Below are positions 32,171-42,996 of a DNA stretch of 64,000 bases, piece after piece. The notes below the pieces were generated by a model, which ran no database searches, was not told where the DNA came from, and saw only the letters and a list, made by a program, of their open reading frames with translations. The position numbers and the translations under genes are program-made. Source of the DNA: Loxodes magnus (lineage: Eukaryota > Ciliophora > Karyorelictea > Loxodida > Loxodidae); contig CAMPDV010000021.1 of the NCBI GenBank assembly GCA_946699065.1, positions 310,001 to 374,000 of the forward strand, in the 5' to 3' direction. Numbering within the stretch: the first letter of the stretch is position 1; every line of letters begins with the position of its first letter.

Positions 32171-33772
32171 AGATGATACTTAATCTGTGTGACCACTCAT
32201 GGTCTTACAGGTACCTGTCTTGACGTCCCATAGTCTTACCGTATAATCATCACTTCCCGATACAATGAACTCTGAATAACTGGATATAGCCACAGATCTT
32301 ACAGAATAAGTGTGATCACTCATGGTCTTACAGGTACCTGTCTTGACGTCCCATAGTCTCACCGTATAATCTGCACTTCCCGATACGATGAACTCTGAAT
32401 CACTGGATATAGCCACAGATGATACTCAATCTGTGTGACCACTCATGGTCTTACCTGTCTTGAAGTCCCATAGTCTTACCGTATAATCTGCACTTCCCGA
32501 TACGATGAACTCTGAGTCACTGGATATAGCCACAGCATATACATAATCTTTGTGACCACTCATGGTCTTACAAGTACCTGTCTTGACGTCCCATAGTCTC
32601 ACCGTCTTATCATAACTTCCCGATACGATGAACTCTGAATAACTGGATATAGCCACAGCATATACAACATTTGTGTGACCACTCATGGTCTTACAAGTAC
32701 CTGTCTTGACGTCCCATAGTCTCGCCGTCTTATCTCCACTTCCCGATACGATGAACTCTGAATCACTGGATATAGCCACAGATGATACTTAATCTGTGTG
32801 ACCACTCATGGTCTTACAGGTACCTGTCTTGACGTCCCATAGTCTCACCGTCTTATCTGCACTTCCCGATACGATGAACTCTGAATCACTGGATATAGCC
32901 ACAGCATATACATAATCTTTGTGACCACTCATGGTCTTACAAGTACCTGTCTTGACGTCCCATAGTCTTACCGTATAATCTGCACTACCCGATACAATGA
33001 ACTCTGAATAACTGGATATAGCCAAAGATAATACATAATCTTTGTGACCACTCATGGTCTTACAGGTACCTGTCTTGAAGTCCCATAGTCTTACCGTATA
33101 ATCTGAACTTTCCGATACGATGAACTCTTAATCACTGGATATAGCCACAGATAATACATGATCTGTTTGACCACTCATGGTCTTACAAGTACCTGTCTTG
33201 ACGTCCCTTAGTCTCACCGTATAATCTGCACTTCCCGATACGATGAACTCTGAGTCACTGGATATAGCCACAGATAATACATGATCTGTTTGACCACTCA
33301 TGGTCTTACAGGTACCTGTCTTGACGTCCCATAGTCTCATCGTATAATCATAACTTCCCGATACGATGAACTCTGAATCACTGGATATAGCCACAGATGA
33401 TACTCAATCTGTGTGACCACTCATGGTCTTACAGGTACCTGTCTTGAAGTCCCATAGTCTTACCGTATAATCTGCACTTCCCGATACGATGAACTCTGAG
33501 TCACTGGATATAGCCACAGATAATACATGATCTGTTTGACCACTCATGGTCTTACAAGTACCTGTCTTGAAGTCCCATAGTCTTACCGTATAATCTGCAC
33601 TTCCCGATACGATGAACTATGAATCACTGGATATAGCCACAGATGATACTCAATCTGTGTGACCACTCATGGTCTTACAGGTACCTGTCTTGACGTCCCA
33701 TAGTCTCACCGTATAATCTCCACTTCCCGATACGATGAACTCTGAATCACTGGATATAGCCACAGATGATAC
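32171..33772 (-). pseudogene. Short WD40 pieces preceding a seven-unit segment
   Basis: Pieces 32180-32416, 32426-32779, 32789-33055 and 33128-33394. Markers: ARLWD (GCC codon context CTCGCC) in GDKT units, SLAIS for SVAIS, TAA at the framework S at 33128, TAG at the framework E near 33607, and VSESS for VSGSS. The stretch 32.66-33.22 kb is present twice more, at 37.58 and 38.56 kb. Confidence 0.6.
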
Positions 33773-34624
33773 TTAATCTGTGTGACCACTCATGGTCTTA
33801 CAGGTACCTGTCTTGACGTCCCATAGTCTCACCGTCTTATCTGCACTTCCCGATACGATGAACTCTGAATAACTGGATATAGCCACAGCATATACATAAT
33901 CTTTGTGACCACTCATGGTCTTACAAGTACCTGTCTTGACGTCCCATAGTCTCACCGTCTTATCTGCACTTCCCGATACGATGAACTCTGAATAACTGGA
34001 TATAGCCACAGCATATACATAATCTTTGTGACCACTCATGGTCTTACAAGTACCTGTCTTGACGTCCCATAGTCTCACCGTCTTATCTCTACTTCCCGAT
34101 ACGATGAACTCTGAATAACTGGATATAGCCACAGCATATACAACATTTGTGTGACCACTCATGGTCTTACAGGTACCTGTCTTGACGTCCCATAGTCTCA
34201 CCGTATAATCTGAACTTCCCGATACGATGAACTCTGAATCACTGGATATAGCCACAGATCTTACAGAATAAGTGTGATCACTCATGGTCTTACAGGTACC
34301 TGTCTTGACGTCCCATAGTCTTACCGTATAATCTGCACTTCCCGATACGATGAACTCTGAATCACTGGATATAGCCACAGCATATACAGAATCTGTGTGA
34401 CCACTCATGGTCTTACAAGTACCTGTCTTGAAGTCCCATAGTCTTAACGTATAATCTGCACTTCCCGATACGATGAACTCTGAGTCACTGGATATAGCCA
34501 CAGATCTTACATAATCTGTGTGACCACTCATGGTCTTACAGGTACCTGTCTTGACGTCCCATAGTCTCACCGTCTTATCTCCACTTCCCGATACGATGAA
34601 CTCTGAATCACTGGATATAGCCAC
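33773..34624 (-). CDS. Open WD40 segment, 283 codons, exactly seven units between stops
   Basis: Blades GDKT, TDYVRS/ADYT with TLRLWDF, TDSVYA/ADYT, SDH-TYSVRS/SDYT, TNVVYA-SSY/RDKT, KDYVYA-SSY/ADKT, KDYVYA-SSY/ADKT, then HTD and TAA. All G-H and W-D pairs are present. Seven blades, with the frame opening just after one HTD-stop and closing at the next, could in principle form a circularly permuted propeller; there is no start codon to support expression. Confidence 0.55.
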   Translation of the reverse strand: MAISSDSEFIVSGSGDKTVRLWDVKTGTCKTMSGHTDYVRSVAISSDSEFIVSGSADYTLRLWDFKTGTCKTMSGHTDSVYAVAISSDSEFIVSGSADYTVRLWDVKTGTCKTMSDHTYSVRSVAISSDSEFIVSGSSDYTVRLWDVKTGTCKTMSGHTNVVYAVAISSYSEFIVSGSRDKTVRLWDVKTGTCKTMSGHKDYVYAVAISSYSEFIVSGSADKTVRLWDVKTGTCKTMSGHKDYVYAVAISSYSEFIVSGSADKTVRLWDVKTGTCKTMSGHTD

Positions 34625-35002
34625 AGATGATACTTAATCTGTGTGACCACTCATGGTCTTACAGGTACCTGTCTTGACGTCCCATAGTCTCACCCTATAA
34701 TCTGCACTTCCCGATACGATGAACTCTGAATCACTGGATATAGCCACAGCATATACAACATTTGTGTGACCACTCATGGTCTTACAGGTACCTGTCTTGA
34801 CGTCCCATAGTCTCACCGTATTATCTGCACTTCCCGATACGATGAACTCTGAATCACTGGATATAGCCACAGATCTTACAGAATAAGTGTGATCACTCAT
34901 GGTCTTACAGGTACCTGTCTTGACGTCCCATAGTCTTACCGTATAATCATCACTTCCCGATACGATGAACTCTGAATCACTGGATATAGCCACAGATGAT
35001 AC
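34625..35002 (-). pseudogene. Three-unit WD40 piece between two TAA stops
   Basis: 34634-34993: DDYT side first read from SDH-TYSVRS/ADNT and TNVVYA/ADYR, ending HTD then TAA. ADNT is rare in the window. Confidence 0.5.
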
Positions 35003-35854
35003 TTAATCTGTGTGACCACTCATGGTCTTACAGGTACCTGTCTTGACGTCCCATAGTCTCACCGTCTTATCTGCACTTCCCGATACGATGAACTCTGAAT
35101 AACTGGATATAGCCACAGCATATACATAATCTTTGTGACCACTCATGGTCTTACAAGTACCTGTCTTGACGTCCCATAGTCTCACCGTCTTATCTGCACT
35201 TCCCGATACGATGAACTCTGAATCACTGGATATAGCCACAGCATATACAACATTTGTGTGACCACTCATGGTCTTACAGGTACCTGTCTTGACGTCCCAT
35301 AGTCTTACCGTATAATCTGAACTTCCCGATACGATGAACTCTGAATCACTGGATATAGCCACAGATCTTACAGAATAAGTGTGATCACTCATGGTCTTAC
35401 AAGTACCTGTCTTGACGTCCCATAGTCTCACCCTATAATCTGCACTTCCCGATACAATGAACTCTGAATCACTGGATATAGCCACAGCATATACATAATC
35501 TTTGTGACCACTCATGGTCTTACAAGTACCTGTCTTGACGTCCCATAGTCTCACCGTATAATCATCACTTCCCGATACGATGAACTCTGAATCACTGGAT
35601 ATAGCCACAGCATATACATAACTAGTGTGACCACTCATGGTCTTACAGGTACCTGTCTTGACGTCCCATAGTCTTACCGTATAATCTGCACTTCCCGATA
35701 CAATGAACTCTGAATAACTGGATATAGCCACAGCATATACATAACTAGTGTGATCACTCATGGTCTTACAGGTACCTGTCTTGACGTCCCATAGTCTTAC
35801 CGTATAATCTGCACTTCCCGATACAATGAACTCTGAATAACTGGATATAGCCAC
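35003..35854 (-). CDS. Open WD40 segment, 283 codons, exactly seven units between stops
   Basis: Blades SSY/ADYT, SDH-TSYVYA-SSY/ADYT, TSYVYA/DDYT, KDYVYA/ADYR, SDH-TYSVRS/SDYT, TNVVYA/ADKT, KDYVYA-SSY/ADKT, then HTD and TAA. The five C-terminal blades recur in 39923-40843 (offset 4920), while the two N-terminal ones are replaced there. Confidence 0.55.
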   Translation of the reverse strand: MAISSYSEFIVSGSADYTVRLWDVKTGTCKTMSDHTSYVYAVAISSYSEFIVSGSADYTVRLWDVKTGTCKTMSGHTSYVYAVAISSDSEFIVSGSDDYTVRLWDVKTGTCKTMSGHKDYVYAVAISSDSEFIVSGSADYRVRLWDVKTGTCKTMSDHTYSVRSVAISSDSEFIVSGSSDYTVRLWDVKTGTCKTMSGHTNVVYAVAISSDSEFIVSGSADKTVRLWDVKTGTCKTMSGHKDYVYAVAISSYSEFIVSGSADKTVRLWDVKTGTCKTMSGHTD

Positions 35855-36232
35855 AGATGATACTTAATCTGTGTGACCACTCATGGTCTTACAGGTACCT
35901 GTCTTGACGTCCCATAGTCTCACCGTATAATCATCACTTCCCGATACGATGAACTCTGAATCACTGGATATAGCCACAGCATATACATAACTAGTGTGAT
36001 CACTCATGGTCTTACAGGTACCTGTCTTGAAGTCCCATAGTCTTACCGTATAATCTGCACTTCCCGATACGATGAACTCTGAGTCACTGGATATAGCCAC
36101 AGATAATACATGATCTGTTTGACCACTCATGGTCTTACAGGTACCTGTCTTGACGTCCCATAGTCTCATCGTATAATCATAACTTCCCGATACGATGAAC
36201 TCTGAATCACTGGATATAGCCACAGATGATAC
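35855..36232 (-). pseudogene. Three-unit WD40 piece
   Basis: 35864-36223: YDYT with MRLWD, QTDHVLS/ADYT-F, SDH-TSYVYA/DDYT, HTD then TAA. The YDYTMRLW marker recurs at several sites between 21.9 and 59.8 kb. Confidence 0.5.
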
Positions 36233-36838
36233 TCAATCTGTGTGACCACTCATGGTCTTACAGGTACCTGTCTTGACGTCCCATAGTCTTACCGTATAAT
36301 CTGAACTTCCCGATACGATGAACTCTGAATCACTGGATATAGCCACAGATCTTACATAATCTGTGTGACCACTCATGGTCTTACAGGTACCTGTCTTGAA
36401 GTCCCATAGTCTCACCGTATAATCTGCACTTCCCGATACGATGAACTCTGAATAACTGGATATAGCCACAGCATATACATAATCTTTGTGACCACTCATG
36501 GTCTTACAGGTACCTGTCTTGAAGTCCCATAGTCTTACCGTATAATCTGCACTTCCCGATACGATGAACTCTGAGTCACTGGATATAGCCACAGATAATA
36601 CATGATCTGTTTGACCACTCATGGTCTTACAAGTACCTGTCTTGAAGTCCCATAGTCTTACCGTATAATCTGCACTTCCCGATACGATGAACTCTGAGTC
36701 ACTGGATATAGCCACAGATCTTACATAATCTGTGTGATTACTCATGGTCTTACAGGTACCTGTCTTGACGTCCCATAGTCTCGCCGTCTTATCTCCACTT
36801 CCCGATACGATGAACTCTGAATCACTGGATATAGCCAC
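36233..36838 (-). CDS. Open WD40 segment, 201 codons, five units
   Basis: Blades GDKT with ARLWD, SNH-TDYVRS/ADYT-F, QTDHVLS/ADYT-F, KDYVYA-SSY/ADYT-F, TDYVRS/SDYT, then HTD and TGA. It is the first of four relatives: 41153-41758, 52199-52687 and 57610-58098 share its opening three blades. Confidence 0.5.
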   Translation of the reverse strand: MAISSDSEFIVSGSGDKTARLWDVKTGTCKTMSNHTDYVRSVAISSDSEFIVSGSADYTVRLWDFKTGTCKTMSGQTDHVLSVAISSDSEFIVSGSADYTVRLWDFKTGTCKTMSGHKDYVYAVAISSYSEFIVSGSADYTVRLWDFKTGTCKTMSGHTDYVRSVAISSDSEFIVSGSSDYTVRLWDVKTGTCKTMSGHTD

Positions 36839-36847
36839 AGATGATAC

Positions 36848-37699
36848 TTAATCTGTGTGACCACTCATGGTCTTACAGGTACCTGTCTTGACGTCCCATA
36901 GTCTCACCGTCTTATCTGCACTTCCCGATACGATGAACTCTGAATAACTGGATATAGCCACAGCATATACATAATCTTTGTGACCACTCATGGTCTTACA
37001 AGTACCTGTCTTGACGTCCCATAGTCTCACCGTCTTATCTCTACTTCCCGATACGATGAACTCTGAATAACTGGATATAGCCACAGCATATACATAATCT
37101 TTGTGACCACTCATGGTCTTACAAGTACCTGTCTTGACGTCCCATAGTCTTACCGTATAATCTGCACTTCCCGATACAATGAACTCTGAATAACTGGATA
37201 TAGCCACAGCATATACATAACTAGTGTGATCACTCATGGTCTTACAGGTACCTGTCTTGACGTCCCATAGTCTCACCGTATAATCTGCACTTCCCGATAC
37301 GATGAACTCTGAATAACTGGATATAGCCACAGATCTTACAGAATAAGTGTGATCACTCATGGTCTTACAGGTACCTGTCTTGACGTCCCATAGTCTTACC
37401 GTATAATCTGCACTTCCCGATACGATGAACTCTGAATCACTGGATATAGCCACAGCATTTACATAACTAGTGTGACCACTCATAGTCTTACAGGTACCTG
37501 TCTTGAAGTCCCATAGTCTTACCGTATAATCTGCACTTCCCGATACGATGAACTCTGAATCACTGGATATAGCCACAGCATATACAACATTTGTGTGACC
37601 ACTCATGGTCTTACAAGTACCTGTCTTGACGTCCCATAGTCTCGCCGTCTTATCTCCACTTCCCGATACGATGAACTCTGAATCACTGGATATAGCCAC
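36848..37699 (-). CDS. Open WD40 segment, 283 codons, exactly seven units between stops
   Basis: Blades GDKT with ARLWD, TNVVYA/ADYT-F, TSYVNA/ADYT, SDH-TYSVRS-SSY/ADYT, SDH-TSYVYA-SSY/ADYT, KDYVYA-SSY/RDKT, KDYVYA-SSY/ADKT, then HTD and TAA. The C-terminal six blades recur as 41768-42496; the N-terminal blade is lost there because the duplication boundary falls in it. Confidence 0.55.
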   Translation of the reverse strand: MAISSDSEFIVSGSGDKTARLWDVKTGTCKTMSGHTNVVYAVAISSDSEFIVSGSADYTVRLWDFKTGTCKTMSGHTSYVNAVAISSDSEFIVSGSADYTVRLWDVKTGTCKTMSDHTYSVRSVAISSYSEFIVSGSADYTVRLWDVKTGTCKTMSDHTSYVYAVAISSYSEFIVSGSADYTVRLWDVKTGTCKTMSGHKDYVYAVAISSYSEFIVSGSRDKTVRLWDVKTGTCKTMSGHKDYVYAVAISSYSEFIVSGSADKTVRLWDVKTGTCKTMSGHTD

Positions 37700-38047
37700 A
37701 GATGATACTTAATCTGTGTGACCACTCATGGTCTTACAGGTACCTGTCTTGACGTCCCATAGTCTCACCGTCTTATCTGCACTTCCCGATACGATGAACT
37801 CTGAATAACTGGATATAGCCACAGCATATACATAATCTTTGTGACCACTCATGGTCTTACAAGTACCTGTCTTGACGTCCCATAGTCTTACCGTATAATC
37901 TGCACTACCCGATACAATGAACTCTGAATAACTGGATATAGCCAAAGATAATACATAATCTTTGTGACCACTCATGGTCTTACAGGTACCTGTCTTGAAG
38001 TCCCATAGTCTTACCGTATAATCTGAACTTTCCGATACGATGAACTC
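37700..38047 (-). pseudogene. Two-unit WD40 piece, SLAIS type
   Basis: 37709-37975 (KDYVLS with SLAIS-SSY/ADYT, KDYVYA-SSY/ADKT) is bounded by TAA after HTD and followed upstream by TAA at the framework S (38048). It is matched by 32789-33055 and 38693-38959. Confidence 0.55.
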
Positions 38048-38683
38048 TTAATCACTGGATATAGCCACAGATAATACATGATCTGTTTGACCACTCATGG
38101 TCTTACAAGTACCTGTCTTGACGTCCCTTAGTCTCACCGTCTTATCATAACTTCCCGATACGATGAACTCTGAATCACTGGATATAGCCACAGCATATAC
38201 AACATTTGTGTGACCACTCATGGTCTTACAGGTACCTGTCTTGACGTCCCATAGTCTCACCGTATAATCTGCACTTCCCGATACGATGAACTCTGAATCA
38301 CTGGATATAGCCACAGCATATACAGAATCTGTGTGACCACTCATGGTCTTACAGGTACCTGTCTTGAAGTCCCATAGTCTTACCGTATAATCTGCACTTC
38401 CCGATACGATGAACTCTGAGTCACTGGATATAGCCACAGATCTTACAGAATAAGTGTGATCACTCATGGTCTTACAGGTACCTGTCTTGACGTCCCATAG
38501 TCTTACCGTATAATCTGCACTTCCCGATACGATGAACTCTGAATCACTGGATATAGCCACAGCATATACAACATTTGTGTGACCACTCATGGTCTTACAA
38601 GTACCTGTCTTGACGTCCCATAGTCTCGCCGTCTTATCTCCACTTCCCGATACGATGAACTCTGAATCACTGGATATAGCCAC
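38048..38683 (-). CDS. Open WD40 segment, 211 codons, ending at SSD-TAA
   Basis: Blades GDKT with ARLWD, TNVVYA/ADYT, SDH-TYSVRS/ADYT-F, TDSVYA/ADYT, TNVVYA/YDKT with VRLRD, QTDHVLS then SSD and TAA. The final stop is in the framework, not in the variable cassette. Confidence 0.5.
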   Translation of the reverse strand: MAISSDSEFIVSGSGDKTARLWDVKTGTCKTMSGHTNVVYAVAISSDSEFIVSGSADYTVRLWDVKTGTCKTMSDHTYSVRSVAISSDSEFIVSGSADYTVRLWDFKTGTCKTMSGHTDSVYAVAISSDSEFIVSGSADYTVRLWDVKTGTCKTMSGHTNVVYAVAISSDSEFIVSGSYDKTVRLRDVKTGTCKTMSGQTDHVLSVAISSD

Positions 38684-39922
38684 AGATGATACTTAATCTG
38701 TGTGACCACTCATGGTCTTACAGGTACCTGTCTTGACGTCCCATAGTCTCACCGTCTTATCTGCACTTCCCGATACGATGAACTCTGAATAACTGGATAT
38801 AGCCACAGCATATACATAATCTTTGTGACCACTCATGGTCTTACAAGTACCTGTCTTGACGTCCCATAGTCTTACCGTATAATCTGCACTACCCGATACA
38901 ATGAACTCTGAATAACTGGATATAGCCAAAGATAATACATAATCTTTGTGACCACTCATGGTCTTACAGGTACCTGTCTTGAAGTCCCATAGTCTTACCG
39001 TATAATCTGAACTTTCCGATACGATGAACTCTTAATCACTGGATATAGCCACAGATAATACATGATCTGTTTGACCACTCATGGTCTTACAAGTACCTGT
39101 CTTGACGTCCCTTAGTCTCACCGTCTTATCATAACTTCCCGATACGATGAACTCTGAATCACTGGATATAGCCACAGCATATACAACATTTGTGTGACCA
39201 CTCATGGTCTTACAGGTACCTGTCTTGACGTCCCATAGTCTCACCGTATAATCTGCACTTCCCGATACGATGAACTCTGAATCACTGGATATAGCCACAG
39301 CATATACAGAATCTGTGTGACCACTCATGGTCTTACAGGTACCTGTCTTGAAGTCCCATAGTCTTACCGTATAATCTGCACTTCCCGATACGATGAACTC
39401 TGAGTCACTGGATATAGCCACAGATAATACATGATCTGTTTGACCACTCATGGTCTTACAAGTACCTGTCTTGAAGTCCCATAGTCTTACCGTATAATCT
39501 GCACTTCCCGATACGATGAACTATGAATCACTGGATATAGCCACAGATGATACTCAATCTGTGTGACCACTCATGGTCTTACAGGTACCTGTCTTGACGT
39601 CCCATAGTCTCACCGTCTTATCTCCACTTCCCGATACGATGAACTCTGAATCACTGGATATAGCCACAGATGATACTTAATCTGTGTGACCACTCATGGT
39701 CTTACAAGTACCTGTCTTGACGTCCCATAGTCTTACCGTATAATCTGCACTTCCCGATACAATGAACTCTGAATCACTGGATATAGCCACAGATCTTACA
39801 GAATAAGTGTGATCACTCATGGTCTTACAGGTACCTGTCTTGACGTCCCATAGTCTTACCGTATAATCATCACTTCCCGATACGATGAACTCTGAATCAC
39901 TGGATATAGCCACAGATGATAC
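38684..39922 (-). pseudogene. Second copy of the 984-bp block and following short pieces
   Basis: 38693-38959 repeats 37709-37975; 39032-39451 repeats the last blades of 38048-38683, including the VRLRD change and the TAA at the framework S. 39677-39913 (DDYT side, TYSVRS/ADYT) precedes the 4920-bp duplicate. TAG lies at the framework E near 39523. Confidence 0.6.
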
Positions 39923-40843
39923 TTAATCTGTGTGACCACTCATGGTCTTACAGGTACCTGTCTTGACGTCCCATAGTCTCACCGTCTTATCTGCACTTCC
40001 CGATACGATGAACTCTGAATAACTGGATATAGCCACAGCATATACATAATCTTTGTGACCACTCATGGTCTTACAAGTACCTGTCTTGACGTCCCATAGT
40101 CTCACCGTCTTATCTGCACTTCCCGATACGATGAACTCTGAATCACTGGATATAGCCACAGCATATACAACATTTGTGTGACCACTCATGGTCTTACAGG
40201 TACCTGTCTTGACGTCCCATAGTCTTACCGTATAATCTGAACTTCCCGATACGATGAACTCTGAATCACTGGATATAGCCACAGATCTTACAGAATAAGT
40301 GTGATCACTCATGGTCTTACAAGTACCTGTCTTGACGTCCCATAGTCTCACCCTATAATCTGCACTTCCCGATACAATGAACTCTGAATCACTGGATATA
40401 GCCACAGCATATACATAATCTTTGTGACCACTCATGGTCTTACAAGTACCTGTCTTGACGTCCCATAGTCTCACCGTATAATCATCACTTCCCGATACGA
40501 TGAACTCTGAATCACTGGATATAGCCACAGCATATACATAACTAGTGTGACCACTCATGGTCTTACAGGTACCTGTCTTGACGTCCCATAGTCTTACCGT
40601 ATTAACATCACTTCCCGATACGATGAACTCTGAATCACTGGATATAGCCACAGCATTTACATAACTAGTGTGACCACTCATGGTCTTACAGGTACCTGTC
40701 TTGACGTCCCATAGTCTCACCGTATAATCATCACTTCCCGATACGATGAACTCTGAATCACTGGATATAGCAACAGATAATGCAGAATATGTGTGATTAC
40801 TCATGGTCTTACAGGTACCTGTCTTGACGTCCCATAGTCTCAC
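39923..40843 (-). CDS. Open WD40 segment, 306 codons, mosaic
   Basis: Blades SNH-TYSALS/DDYT, TSYVNA/DVNT, TSYVYA/DDYT, KDYVYA/ADYR, SDH-TYSVRS/SDYT, TNVVYA/ADKT, KDYVYA-SSY/ADKT, then HTD and TAA. The C-terminal five blades are the 4920-bp duplicate of 35003-35854; the N-terminal TYSALS/TSYVNA blades belong to the 17.9-kb type. The frame stays open upstream to a TAG at about 40874 but has no ATG there. Confidence 0.55.
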   Translation of the reverse strand: MRLWDVKTGTCKTMSNHTYSALSVAISSDSEFIVSGSDDYTVRLWDVKTGTCKTMSGHTSYVNAVAISSDSEFIVSGSDVNTVRLWDVKTGTCKTMSGHTSYVYAVAISSDSEFIVSGSDDYTVRLWDVKTGTCKTMSGHKDYVYAVAISSDSEFIVSGSADYRVRLWDVKTGTCKTMSDHTYSVRSVAISSDSEFIVSGSSDYTVRLWDVKTGTCKTMSGHTNVVYAVAISSDSEFIVSGSADKTVRLWDVKTGTCKTMSGHKDYVYAVAISSYSEFIVSGSADKTVRLWDVKTGTCKTMSGHTD

Positions 40844-41152
40844 CGTCTTATCATCACTTCCCGATACGATGAACTATGAATCACTGGATATAGCCACAGA
40901 TGATACTCAATCTGTGTGACCACTCATGGGCTTACAAGTACCTGTCTTGACGTCCCATAGTCTCACCGTCTTATCATCACTTCCCGATACGATGAACTCT
41001 GAATCACTGGATATAGCCACAGATCTTACATAATCTTTGTGACCACTCATGGTCTTACAGGTACCTGTCTTGACGTCCCATAGTCTCATCGTATAATCAT
41101 AACTTCCCGATACGATGAACTCTGAATCACTGGATATAGCCACAGATGATAC
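40844..41152 (-). pseudogene. Two-unit WD40 piece with CKPMS linker
   Basis: 40907-41143: YDYT-MRLWD side and KDYVRS/DDKT with CKPMS, HTD then TGA. CKPMS is otherwise confined to 18.2-19.6 kb. TAG at the framework E near 40874. Confidence 0.55.
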
Positions 41153-41758
41153 TCAATCTGTGTGACCACTCATGGTCTTACAGGTACCTGTCTTGACGTC
41201 CCATAGTCTTACCGTATAATCTGAACTTCCCGATACGATGAACTCTGAATCACTGGATATAGCCACAGATCTTACATAATCTGTGTGACCACTCATGGTC
41301 TTACAGGTACCTGTCTTGAAGTCCCATAGTCTCACCGTATAATCTGCACTTCCCGATACGATGAACTCTGAATAACTGGATATAGCCACAGCATATACAT
41401 AACTAGTGTGATCACTCATGGTCTTACAGGTACCTGTCTTGAAGTCCCATAGTCTTACCGTATAATCTGCACTTCCCGATACGATGAACTCTGAGTCACT
41501 GGATATAGCCACAGATAATACATGATCTGTTTGACCACTCATGGTCTTACAAGTACCTGTCTTGAAGTCCCATAGTCTTACCGTATAATCTGCACTTCCC
41601 GATACGATGAACTCTGAGTCACTGGATATAGCCACAAATCTTACATAATCTGTGTGATTACTCATGGTCTTACAGGTACCTGTCTTGACGTCCCATAGTC
41701 TCGCCGTCTTATCTCCACTTCCCGATACGATGAACTCTGAATCACTGGATATAGCCAC
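41153..41758 (-). CDS. Open WD40 segment, 201 codons, five units
   Basis: Blades GDKT with ARLWD, SNH-TDYVRF/ADYT-F, QTDHVLS/ADYT-F, SDH-TSYVYA-SSY/ADYT-F, TDYVRS/SDYT, then HTD and TGA. Against 36233-36838 one whole first cassette is swapped (SDH-TSYVYA for KDYVYA) and one S is F (GATTTG context), in otherwise matching sequence. Confidence 0.5.
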   Translation of the reverse strand: MAISSDSEFIVSGSGDKTARLWDVKTGTCKTMSNHTDYVRFVAISSDSEFIVSGSADYTVRLWDFKTGTCKTMSGQTDHVLSVAISSDSEFIVSGSADYTVRLWDFKTGTCKTMSDHTSYVYAVAISSYSEFIVSGSADYTVRLWDFKTGTCKTMSGHTDYVRSVAISSDSEFIVSGSSDYTVRLWDVKTGTCKTMSGHTD

Positions 41759-41767
41759 AGATGATAC

Positions 41768-42496
41768 TTAATCTGTGTGACCACTCATGGTCTTACAGGT
41801 ACCTGTCTTGACGTCCCATAGTCTCACCGTCTTATCTGCACTTCCCGATACGATGAACTCTGAATAACTGGATATAGCCACAGCATATACATAATCTTTG
41901 TGACCACTCATGGTCTTACAAGTACCTGTCTTGACGTCCCATAGTCTCACCGTCTTATCTCTACTTCCCGATACGATGAACTCTGAATAACTGGATATAG
42001 CCACAGCATATACATAATCTTTGTGACCACTCATGGTCTTACAAGTACCTGTCTTGACGTCCCATAGTCTTACCGTATAATCTGCACTTCCCGATACAAT
42101 GAACTCTGAATAACTGGATATAGCCACAGCATATACATAACTAGTGTGATCACTCATGGTCTTACAGGTACCTGTCTTGACGTCCCATAGTCTCACCGTA
42201 TAATCTGCACTTCCCGATACGATGAACTCTGAATAACTGGATATAGCCACAGATCTTACAGAATAAGTGTGATCACTCATGGTCTTACAGGTACCTGTCT
42301 TGACGTCCCATAGTCTTACCGTATAATCTGCACTTCCCGATACGATGAACTCTGAATCACTGGATATAGCCACAGCATTTACATAACTAGTGTGACCACT
42401 CATAGTCTTACAGGTACCTGTCTTGAAGTCCCATAGTCTTACCGTATAATCTGCACTTCCCGATACGATGAACTCTGAATCACTGGATATAGCCAC
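41768..42496 (-). CDS. Open WD40 segment, 242 codons, six units
   Basis: Blades ADYT-F, TSYVNA/ADYT, SDH-TYSVRS-SSY/ADYT, SDH-TSYVYA-SSY/ADYT, KDYVYA-SSY/RDKT, KDYVYA-SSY/ADKT, then HTD and TAA: the 4920-bp duplicate of the C-terminal part of 36848-37699. Confidence 0.5.
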   Translation of the reverse strand: MAISSDSEFIVSGSADYTVRLWDFKTGTCKTMSGHTSYVNAVAISSDSEFIVSGSADYTVRLWDVKTGTCKTMSDHTYSVRSVAISSYSEFIVSGSADYTVRLWDVKTGTCKTMSDHTSYVYAVAISSYSEFIVSGSADYTVRLWDVKTGTCKTMSGHKDYVYAVAISSYSEFIVSGSRDKTVRLWDVKTGTCKTMSGHKDYVYAVAISSYSEFIVSGSADKTVRLWDVKTGTCKTMSGHTD

Positions 42497-42561
42497 AGAT
42501 GATACTCAATCTGTGTGACCACTCATGGTCTTACAAGTACCTGTCTTGACGTCCCATAGTC

Positions 42562-42987
42562 TCACCGTCTTATCTGCACTTCCCGATACGATGAACTCTG
42601 AATAACTGGATATAGCCACAGCATATACATAATCTTTGTGACCTTCATGGTCTTACAAGTACCTGTCTTGACGTCCCATAGTCTCACCGTATAATCTGAA
42701 CTTCCCGATACGATGAACTCTGAATCACTGGATATAGCCACAGATCTTACAGAATAAGTGTGATCACTCATGGTCTTACAGGTACCTGTCTTGACGTCCC
42801 ATAGTCTCACCGTCTTATCATAACTTCCCGATACGATGAACTCTGAATAACTGGATATAGCCACAGCATATACAACATTTGTGTGACCACTCATGGTCTT
42901 ACAAGTACCTGTCTTGACGTCCCATAGTCTCGCCGTCTTATCTCCACTTCCCGATACGATGAACTCTGAATCACTGGATATAGCCAC
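42562..42987 (-). pseudogene. WD40 segment ending in a frameshift
   Basis: Blades GDKT with ARLWD, TNVVYA-SSY/YDKT, SDH-TYSVRS/SDYT, then a net one-base loss at about 42641 (GACCTTCATGG for GACCACTCATGG) shifts into an unrelated 30-residue tail. The same lesion is at about 56399 and 59350. Confidence 0.6.
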
Positions 42988-42996
42988 AGATGATAC

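Larger units (their letters stand above)
37561..39424 (-). repeat. 984-bp tandem duplication
   Basis: 37561-38440 matches 38545-39424 (eight units), including SSD-TAA (38048 and 39032), VSESS and VRLRD markers. Confidence 0.85.
34840..42500 (-). repeat. 4920-bp spaced duplication (34.84-37.58 and 39.76-42.50 kb)
   Basis: The two 2.74-kb stretches are 40 units apart and agree in line-by-line comparison, apart from a patch at about 40600-41060. The match also includes 32.66-33.22 with 37.58-38.14 kb at the same spacing. Confidence 0.85.
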
